Assembly: GCA_029449235.1 (NCBI GenBank)
Contig: JANATG010000015.1
Coordinates: 992,001-1,056,000 of the forward strand
DNA from: Linnemannia schmuckeri
Taxonomy: Eukaryota; Mortierellomycota; Mortierellomycetes; Mortierellales; Mortierellaceae
DNA: 64,000 nt
Direction of reading: 5' to 3'
Shown one piece after another: positions 56,301 through 64,000 of this stretch (positions are counted from its first letter, which is position 1; every line of letters begins with the position of its first letter). Both the position numbers and the translations under genes were made by a program. A model generated the notes under the pieces. That model was not told the origin of the DNA. It did not search any database and saw only the letters and a list, made by a program, of their open reading frames with translations.

Positions 56301-59148
56301 CTGAACATTGTCTTCATGACTGCCTGCAAGCACCTCGGCAAGAGCACTTACATTAAACGAGCCATTCAGTTCCGAGAGCGCGCCCGAGGTAACCACTCTT
56401 CGATGTACTGATACTACAATGTTTGTTTCTTTGTTGTGATTGAGATTAAGATCCGACCATTCGTTTTCTTATGTACATTCACAATGGTAAAAAAAAAATA
56501 GAGCTGCAGTACCATATTGACGGAAGAGTTCGGCTCTCAAGGATTCAGGGCGCACTACTGGGCTCGCAGGTGATCTACGGAGTGTTCACCGTCGTCATTG
56601 GATACGCGCAGCTTTGTGGAACCTACAGCAAGCTGCCGACCATCTCCAACCTTTCTAATGATTCTACCAATATCAGCAACGACGACTACGACGGCAACGA
56701 GACGATGACTAATATTGCGGAGGAGAGTCGACGATTAGTGGCACAGAAGGGGACGATCCCTGAGGCAGCCTTCCAACAGCGGTTGTGGTCGTTCTGGACC
56801 ATTTACATTCGAGATTCCATGGCGAGGCTTTACTTTGGATGGCCACATGGAATTGATGCCCTGGCGATCACAGTTGAACTTCCTACGATCAAGGGATCTG
56901 TGGGCCTTGGAGGGCGTAGGAAGGGGTTGAATGGATATGGTGGTCGTCCTGCTGGTGCTGGAGGCGGGACAGGGAAGCGTCGAGGACCGGTGATGAAGCC
57001 CATCTTGCCGGAGAGGAAGCTGATGAAAGCTGCGGATAAGGTTATGCAGCAGCAGATACATAAGTCCGAGCGGGAATCTTATCGAGTATCATCGACACTT
57101 TCGGACGATGACAATGATGGCGACGATGATGAGGACGGCAATAGCAGGGCTGGAGGGAGTGATGACGATGACGATGATAGTGACTTGGAGCAAGGGGACA
57201 TCCGCTTTCAAGAAACTCCCACTATGAACCGCCCCTCTGTGGGTGCTACAATGAGCCCAGCAACAGGGGAGAAGCGAGGAAAGTGGTCGTTTGATGGTCC
57301 ACTTCTTCCATCGGTTGATGGTCACGAAGTTGCACCCTCCATTTCTGGACTCTCGAGGACTCTTGTCGAGAAGCAAAGTCGAGGTGAGGATATCCACCGT
57401 CGTGCATCTGGAGCCGAATCTAAGTCTAGTTCAGGATCTGGTTCTGGTCCAGGGGCTGGCTCGCATTCGTCGATCGACATCAAGCGCCATACGGAGCGGA
57501 TGAAATTGCTGCTGGATGCCGAAGACGACTTGACGGATGGAGGCACGTACTCCAGGATTTTGTTCCTGGAAGAGATTAAGCTTTGGACGATTGGCCGCCG
57601 AGCAGGACTCTACCTTATGGGGCGCAGTACTTCGTCAAGTGTGAATCCCTTGGGTGCCATGACGGGATCCTATTCGACAACATCGTCGGTCCATGATTTG
57701 TATGGAGCTAGTACCGGAGGTACTGGTGTGGAGATTAGTGACCCGTTTGCGAAGGCGATTAATGCTTCGCTCGATGCGAGTCGGTGCTCGGAGCGGGCGT
57801 GGTTGGAGGACAAGGAGCTGCAGGGCCTGCAGGCAGAACTCATAGCATGGGAGGAAGCATTGTCACCCATTTTCAAGTTTCGTCAGGATGTGGATGCGCC
57901 CGACATCAACCACAAAGTCAACGGCAAACTCGGTAAGCATTTCTTCTGTTAATTTGAACACAAAAATAGTGCACGGACTAATGTTTTTTTCTGTTTTGTG
58001 TGTCGATGGAAGCTAACTCGTTTTTCGATTAAATTCTTCATAATCCAGCTGTGCTATCGTTGTTCTACTACACGATCACGATCATGCTACAATCGTCCTA
58101 TCTTCCTATTCCCCAATACCTCTCTTCCTCATCCCGCTCAACGGCTTTCAAGTCTCCGGAGAGCATCAGCCAAGAATACGACGAGCTCTTCAGTCGTTCT
58201 GGGTCTGTCACCTCCATGGGTCTCTCCGACGACGGCGCCAACCCCACTACGATAACAACCCCACCAACCTCCACCCGGATCAAACGTGAGGGCGGTGACA
58301 ATGAGTACCTCTACCCAAACCGATTCGCATACCTCCACCAACAACAGCAGCAACAACACCAGCGCCAGAACAGTACCAGCAGTAGTGTCTATGGCAGCAG
58401 CGGTGGTGGTGGTATCGCAATCCCTGGAGGATACTTCAACACAGCCCACAAGATCTGTACCCAGCTTTCAAATGTCCTCTATCACCATCTAGAGCTCATG
58501 CTTGACTCGTACCCGAACTGGTGTTCGATCCAGAGTAAACTGAACCACTCCTTGGTCGCCGCGTTAAGAGTCTCGTGTCTGAACGCTCGACTTAGTAGTA
58601 ACTCACAGGCGATTCGGGATGAAGCCAAGGCCGGGTTCAAGATGGGGTCGGATCTTTTTAAGCGCCAGGCGCTACTGCCAGATCCGCTGACTATCCGCGA
58701 CTGGCCCGCTGAGGAGGATGTCCAGGTGATGCTGGATTTGGAGGAGGAGTTCCGGGAGATGATGACGACGCAGGAGGAGGAGGAGAGGAGTCGAAGTAAT
58801 ACGAGGGATCAGTCCGAGGAGACTGCTGCTGCCGCCGCGGCGGCGAATGCGGCTGCTGCTGCTGTAGGCGGCGTCCGGATGGTGTTTGATGAAGATCCGG
58901 GCGATCGGCTGTTGTATCTCCCCCCAAACCCGGATGGCTCTGCGTCTTTCGATGCTGCTGCTGCCGCCGCTACCGCTGTGTCGGCCGGTGAAATACCTTT
59001 GACGTCGTCTGAAGGTGACCTTATCGCCATGGACGGAAGTAGTGCCGCCGGTAGTGCTGGACAGGGTATGGATTACGGATTGTTTAGAGCCGAGCACGTC
59101 TTTGGGCTTAGCGAGGGTTTCCAATTCGACTACAACATTGATCCTTAG
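53349..59148 (+). CDS. Zn2Cys6 transcription factor, large Gln-rich type
   Basis: Fungal zinc-cluster regulator; target genes unknown. Five exons (53349-53684, 53879-56038, 56214-56388, 56502-57932, 58049-59148) give 1733 aa, long for the family. Basic KTRKRHKVATS precedes the zinc cluster at residues 105-131, with spacing C-x2-C-x6-C-x5-C-x2-C-x6-C (CNRCRQNK, then RKCDGGVPCSNCKRNKADC). Intron 1 falls inside the cluster. A long Gln/Ser/His/Pro-rich region (about 135-760) has many short polyQ runs. The fungal-specific regulatory domain starts near residue 785 (YDYGVFLPRHISQEYPDLW) and includes NACFYYPILNRLTVELHLME and the helical HSLFLLNIVFMTACKHLGK. It is interrupted by an acidic Asp/Ser insert (57100-57200). 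The C-terminus has polyAla runs and acidic patches, possible activation regions. The start is the first ATG after a 1.7 kb C/T-rich leader. Confidence 0.9.
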
Positions 59149-59301
59149 AGTTCTTTTTTTCTCATCTTTTTTTTTTTTTTTTCTACGTCTCATTATCGAA
59201 TTAAAAAACTTGTACAGTTGCATTTTTTGTCGATTCCTTGTCTCCCAGTTGGTGCCTTTAAGAAATCACGGACATATTTGAGCATGCGCAAGAAAAAAAA
59301 G

Positions 59302-59337
<36 letters not shown>

Positions 59338-59426
59338 ATTTGAGAGTGAAGTGGTGTCAATCCAGGTTTTATTGCGAGGATAAAATACAGAATGCACACT
59401 TGGGCACGATTTGTACTTTCGCTGAT
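59149..59426. other. Convergent 3' region with poly-T tract
   Basis: The 3' UTRs of the regulator and of eL42 meet here. A 33-base T tract is at 59304-59336. No gene seen. Confidence 0.6.
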
Positions 59427-60792
59427 TTAGAAAGTAAGAGCCTGACCTATAATTTTTCATGATACCAACACAAAGAAAAGGGCCATAGTTAGCATTTGCA
59501 AAAGCTACAAATACAAATCTGAACAACAACAAAAAGACCACCAATGATAGAAAAAGACAAGAGACATACCCTTCTGCTTCTTGTCACCACCGAGCTCGAA
59601 GTGCTTGCAACGCTTCAAGGCGATCTGGTGCTTGTACTTGCAGACCTGGCACTCCAAACGAAGAACGACCTTCTTGGTGGTCTTGGCCTTCTTGTGGAAG
59701 ACGGGCTTGGTCTGACCACCATAACCGGACTGCTTTCTATCGTAACGACGCTTTCCTGTTGTTGTTGAATGGTGTGTATGGTTCCATGATATTTTTCCCG
59801 ATTGTATTGTCCATGCAAGGAGGTGATGTTGGTTATAAGGGGGGTAACGCATAAGGTAAGGAAAAGAAGTGGAAGAGGTTAGCATCTCTGTGCATAACAA
59901 CGACTGTTTATCCAATGGTTCCTGATATTAACGGCGAAAAAAGAGGCAAAAGGACGTTACCCTGAGCGAAGAGCGAAGCCTTGCCGGTCTTGTACTGCGA
60001 GACCTTGTGGGCAGTGTGCTTCTTGCAGGTCTTGCCCTTGCAGTAGGTGTTTCTGGTCTTAGGAACGTTAACCTGAGAGAAACAAAAAAAAAGCAGAAGG
60101 AAAAGGACCGGGTCAGTGGAGGGGTTCCTTTGTCATAGCGATTGCAGGCTGAGAGTGGATGGGGAAGGACAGCCGAATCCTGTCAAGGCGTCGGCACTGA
60201 AGTGCATTCCTGAGGGGTCGATCATAGGTTCGAGATGTCTATTTCTTCCTTCTAAAATCTTTGATGATGGGTTCGGTGATCGCAGGTTTGTTGTGGTTGC
60301 GAAGATGGTGTCCAGTATCATCACTTCCGACTGTTGTTTGCTCTTGTTGCTGATTTGGAGATAAACGGAGTTGTGGGTCCGTTCTGTTGTTTCTCTGTCC
60401 TGCAATAGTGCTGAGATGCAGCTTAGAGCCGCTTCCACTTTAGGAGAGGCTTGCTGTAAGGTGTTTGTCGTGTAAACTCGTGGGACGGTATGCCTGACAA
60501 CTAGTTTCTCCTCCACGGGAGCGAGAGGTCTCTACTTCCGCATGGGATCTGTTTGATGTTGGATTCATCCTGATCTGCAAAGTAATCGGGGACTTGATGG
60601 ACCCAACGTCCTGACGGCATTGTCGATAACGGTGGTTCCAGCGGATAGCGATTCCTGCCATGGTGTATTGCGTTGAGTCGATGTATATGCCGAGGTTGAG
60701 GGATGGGATCGATGGATGTCCGTTGACGACGATGTCCCGATCGATGGATTGTAGAAGTACTATGCTTCATGATAGCGGGGGTCACACACCAT
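59427..60792 (-). CDS. RPL42: 60S ribosomal protein eL42 (L36a/L44)
   Basis: Large-subunit ribosomal protein near the E site. Transcript-order exons are ATG alone at 60792-60790 (proposed), 60072-59961, 59755-59570, 59446-59427; the sum is 106 aa, the exact family length. Exon 2 starts VNVPKTRNTYCKGKTCKKHTAHKVSQYKTG, exon 3 holds KRRYDRKQSGYGGQTKPVFHKKAKTTKKVVLRLEC and CKYKH, and exon 4 is the short GQALTF end. The four zinc-ribbon cysteines are present. The mature frame starts with Val at the acceptor CTCAG/GTT, so the Met must come from an upstream exon. The only ATG/GT in the following 0.9 kb with fair context is at 60792 (CAGA-ATG/GTGTGT), giving a 717 bp first intron. Exons 2-4 are certain; exon 1 is inferred. 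Confidence 0.88.
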
Positions 60793-61461
60793 TCTGATGA
60801 GATTTGAGAAGAGACCGAACCTGGGTTGGGAGGCGGAGGGATAATAAATTGCGCTTGGGAAAAGGGGGATTCCAAAAATTAGTCACGTGTACATTTTCTG
60901 GCCCTCAGCACTATGAACACTGCACACTCGGGTGTTTGCGCTTCTTATCCTCTTGACAAGCACAGGGACCATCAGAAACTGCGGGATTGCTGCGAGCGAA
61001 GGAGGGCTGACAAATAGGAGGATAAGGGGGAGGGTGGATAAGAAGATGGAGTATGCTGATAGTAGAGCCATTATTCAGATGAGGCGCTTCTCAGACCTAG
61101 CAATTTCTATAGGATCGTAGTCGTTCGATCATTTACGCGTTGTTTAGGAGAAGGAAAAAGGAAAAGGCGATGGCGAAGATAAGCATGCGTTGTAGGGGAC
61201 CAAGTATTACTTCCACAATAGTTGGTACGAGGTTGGATAAGAAGACGCGACTCCCTGCGTTTGACTGCTGGAGCAGGTCCTATTTCCAGGATGCTTATTA
61301 TCCGCAGAGATGAAAAAAAGCGGGCCAATCAGTGTCTTCCGCGTCAATGCAGACCGAGGGATCCAAATTTGTGGAGAAAGTTACACGTTTCTTCTTTTCT
61401 TCTCTTCTTCTCACTACACCTTCCCTTCCTCATACTCACCCATACACACACATACGATACG
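60793..61461. other. Divergent promoter, eL42 / PDI
   Basis: 669 bp with no supported gene. It includes the CACGTG box, a CCAAT motif at 61324-61328 about 135 bp before the PDI start, and a C/T-rich PDI leader. A 62-codon minus ORF starting with a hydrophobic stretch is treated as chance. Confidence 0.5.
60884..60889. promoter_or_regulatory. CACGTG box upstream of eL42
   Basis: A perfect CACGTG hexamer (in AGTCACGTGTAC) lies about 90 bp upstream of the proposed eL42 start. A TTTATTA box sits between them on the minus strand. CACGTG-like boxes occur in ribosomal-protein promoters of several fungi; role here is inferred. Confidence 0.4.
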
Positions 61462-63187
61462 ATGAAGCACAATCTGACGACAATCGCACTCGGAGCACTG
61501 CTCCTCTCCCAGTCTGTCCTCGCCGGCCTTTACTCCTCCAAGGACAATGTCATCGATATCACCCCCAAGAACTTCCAGGCCGAGGTCATGGACTCCAACG
61601 TACGTCTTTCTTACACCCTGCCTCTCGAGCTTTTTACTTCTCCCTATTCCTGAAAGTGGGCGCAAAGCTCACTCGCTCTTTCTATTCTCATAATTCTCCT
61701 TTCCTCATAGCATGTTGTCATGGTCGAGTTCTACGCTCCCTGGTGCGGTCATTGCAAAAAGTAAGCAATCGCATGAAGATGAGGTTGAAGGACAGAAAGA
61801 AATATAATGCAAGCACGGAAAAGCCAAATAATAAACAGAGACTGACACACTGGGCCTTCCAACTGTCAACGAATAGTTTGGTTCCTCAGTACAAGGCAGC
61901 AGCCAAGAACCTGAATGGCATTGCAAAGATGGCCGCCATCAACTGTGACGATGACAAGAACAAGCCTCTCTGCTCCCAATATGGAATTCAAGGTACTTTC
62001 CCCCCCTTTCTTTAGGTGTTTCTACTCAATTTGCCAGACTAAGGACTACTGCTACGCGAAGTGTTTAATGTCTAACGCGATGTCATAATCAACATCCTTG
62101 CCAACTACATTAGGATTCCCAACGATCAAGATTTTCCCAGCAAACAGGAAGGGAGGCGCAAAGTACCCTAAGGACTACCAGGGCGAGCGATCTGCAAAGG
62201 CTATTGTCAACGAGCTCGTCAAGATGCTCCCCAACGATGTCCAGCTCGTCTCTGCCAACCCTACCAGCGAAAAGATTATCAACATTGACGAGCTTGCCGC
62301 CGATACCGTATGTTTATAGCAAAGGATCTGAGACTTGTGGCTTCATTCTTTACACAGCAAATGACGAAACGCTTAATACTAACCATGTTACAACATCTTA
62401 CATGAAATAGGATTCGCCTCGCGCAGTGCTGTTCACGAAAAAGTTGACAACGAGCAACATGTACAAGGGTCTGGCAACAGAGTTCAAGGACAGGATGGTG
62501 GTCGCCGAGATGCGCGCCCCCTCGGACGATGTCCTTGCTAAATACAACATTCAGAAACTCCCCACATTGGTCGTCTTCCCCAAGGGTAGCCAGGAATCGA
62601 TCGTCTTCTCTGGAGAGCTCAAACACGAACCCATCTTGGAATTCTTTAGCGAGCACGCAGGATCAGCAAAGAAAGGAAGCGCCAAATCTAGCCCCGCCGC
62701 CTCGTCATCTACACCAGCCCCTAAGCCCGTGGTGGTTGAGTTCAACCCCAACATTGACCAAGTTAAGACCCAGGACGAGTTTAAGAAGCTCTGTCTCAAC
62801 AAGGAACGTGGCAACTGCGCGATTGCGTTCTTGATTGTCGAGCCCGAGTTTGAAGAGTCGGTCAAGATGCATGAGGAGAACTTGGAGACATTGCGACAGG
62901 TCAAGAAGAAGGCCCATGAGGCTGGAAAGGGACTTGATGTGATGTGGATGGATGCTCTGGATAAGCGTGTTGTGGCCTTGAAGGAGCAGTTCCAGGTCTC
63001 GGAGGATATCCCTGGTCTGTTGTTGATCAACCCTGGCAAGAAGGCTTATGTCCCCTTTATTGGAACGTTTGATGTCCAGGGTATTGAGGGCTGGCTCTCG
63101 GATGCCACGAATGGCCGTGCTCGTGCGGTCGCTTACAAATTTGAGGCCTCCCTTGACGCCAGCAAGCCCGTCAAGGATGAGCTGTAA
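61462..63187 (+). CDS. ER protein disulfide isomerase, single-CGHC P5-type, KDEL
   Basis: Thiol oxidoreductase helping disulfide formation in the ER lumen. Five exons (61462-61599, 61711-61760, 61877-61992, 62114-62307, 62411-63187) give 424 aa. Signal peptide residues 1-21 (LTTIALGALLLSQSVLA). The first thioredoxin domain has the active site FYAPWCGHCKN, at an intron boundary, and GIQGFPTIKIF with the cis-Pro. The second domain, from PRAVLFTKK, lacks a CxxC but keeps LPTLVVFPKG. A Ser/Ala/Pro linker leads to a third redox-inactive domain resembling the C-terminal part of PDIA6. The last four residues are KDEL, so ER retrieval is clear. Mpd1/PDIA6-like; the exact orthologue is not decided. 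Confidence 0.92.
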
Positions 63188-64000
63188 ACTATTATTTTTC
63201 TTTTATTGTATTAAAACCTCCAGATGAAAATACTTACAGGTCCATAAATGGGGATTTGTTGTTGATGTAAGAGAAGAAGAAGGAGGATGAATAAGTGCGT
63301 TTATTGTTGGCGTGTTGTGCCCAACTTCAATAGAACTGGTCATCAATGGTACCAAAGAGCAACTTGACCCTAAAGTAACTCAAGATTCGGTACAAACTTC
63401 ATCAACGTCAACTCCCTCTTCTCAACCCCATACTTGGACGAAACACCCACATACTCCTCCATCAAAAACTGTTCCCTTTCCCAGTGTGAAGTAAATCTCG
63501 CCTTGGAGTCTTCGCCCGAAAATGTGGATGCCATCCTACGACAAGAAGGATTGCCACTTTTTGACTTTGTGCAACCGAGTAATAAACAAGATCTAGTAAT
63601 GCGGTCATAAATTGCTAAAGGATAGAGGAAGAGATAAGACATGTGGTTATAGCTGGGTCGGATCGAGCGCGAGGAAAGAAAAAAAAAATCCTCCAATGCC
63701 TATTAGGCATAATTCATAATTTCGTATCTTCGCTAAGGGACCCAGGAGGAGTGTCCAACTGGAGACAAAACGGCCCGCATGTTTTTATTGCCGCTCTTTC
63801 CTGCGATTATTCATCAAACGAGGAAGGGTCCCTTTCACTTCTCCTACATTTGGGAACAGTTTCGATCACTTTTATTTTTCACACAACTTCCTGTGTTTCA
63901 TTCTTTGCCCTAAATGCACTTTTACATACTTTCATGGCGGCTGTCCTTCTTGTGTCTCCGAATACCTAACCGGTCGATAGATCCATCGACAATCGCGTCT
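63188..64000. other. 3' flank of PDI and window end
   Basis: Apart from the doubtful small minus-strand ORF listed separately, no gene is supported. A plus-strand 60-codon ORF at 63312-63494 overlaps it in antisense and looks weaker. The last 250 bp show no clear coding frame. Confidence 0.4.
63370..63534 (-). CDS. Small ORF of unknown function, doubtful
   Basis: 54 codons from ATG 63534. The product is not recognised but is protein-like and charged: FSGEDSKARFTSHWEREQF, MEEYVGVSSKYGVEKREL, then MKFVPNLELL. The ATG follows a TAG/G, which could also be an acceptor, so this may be a terminal exon of a gene extending to higher coordinates. The frame is open upstream to 63696 with a less protein-like composition. 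Confidence 0.3.
   Translation of the reverse strand: MASTFSGEDSKARFTSHWEREQFLMEEYVGVSSKYGVEKRELTLMKFVPNLELL

Noticed and set aside
60241..60360. C/D-box snoRNA in the eL42 first intron
   Set aside because: A GTGATGA C-box-like motif occurs on the minus strand, but no CTGA D box was found downstream in the intron sequence read.
60501..60875. 124-codon minus-strand ORF
   Set aside because: It overlaps the eL42 promoter, the proposed ATG exon and the first intron; composition is Pro/Ser/His-rich and not protein-like.
60883..61071. 62-codon minus ORF starting with a signal-peptide-like stretch
   Set aside because: It lies in the promoter between eL42 and PDI, overlaps the CACGTG box and shows no splice partner or repeated motif.

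Overview
This window is nuclear DNA from a filamentous fungus. The genes are closely packed on both strands and most are split by short GT-AG introns, usually about 60-250 bp. Protein content (lipin, LCL3, NRDE2, CHS5, DUG2, a Zn2Cys6 regulator, a carotenoid-cleavage-type oxygenase), C/T-rich 5' leaders and long homopolymer tracts fit an early-diverging fungus. I infer Mortierellomycotina or Mucoromycota from the style of the proteins; no rRNA or marker gene proves it. Exon models were built by hand, requiring reading-frame phase to match across each intron.

Region by region. 0.6-13 kb: phenylalanyl-tRNA synthetase alpha (+), the lipin phosphatidate phosphatase (+), a 77-residue cysteine-rich protein (-) whose start codon appears to be split by an intron, a PHO13-type HAD phosphatase (+), and an LCL3-like membrane nuclease (-). 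13-24 kb: NRDE2 (+), mannose-6-phosphate isomerase (-), the exomer core CHS5 (+), histone H3 (-). 24.5-36 kb: an RPE65/carotenoid-oxygenase-family protein (+), a coiled-coil/RG-rich protein of unknown function (-), hexokinase (-), and DUG2 (+), a 16-exon WD40-M20 fusion. 36.5-40.3 kb: a tandem array of three paralogous PNPOx-like flavin-fold proteins with C-terminal membrane tails; the middle copy has lost frame just before its tail. 40.4-41.6 kb: a medium-chain reductase (-).

41.6-48.3 kb is a gene-poor island. It holds two 5'-truncated LINE retrotransposon copies with target-site duplications, a tRNA-His(GUG) gene and a short unassigned ORF. 48.3-59.1 kb: a signal-peptide/TM/SH3 membrane protein and a 1733-residue Zn2Cys6 regulator, separated by 3.8 kb of low-complexity DNA. 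59.4-63.2 kb: ribosomal protein eL42 (-), whose first exon appears to be only the ATG, and a KDEL-tailed protein disulfide isomerase (+). The last 0.8 kb holds one doubtful small ORF.

Most genes are housekeeping and do not form one pathway. Linked themes are lipid and cell-surface biology (lipin, CHS5, the SH3 membrane protein), sugar phosphates (hexokinase, mannose-6-phosphate isomerase) and glutathione turnover (DUG2). The most unusual content is the tail-anchored PNPOx array, the split-AUG gene, and a carotenoid-oxygenase-family protein that seems to lack its fourth iron-ligand histidine.
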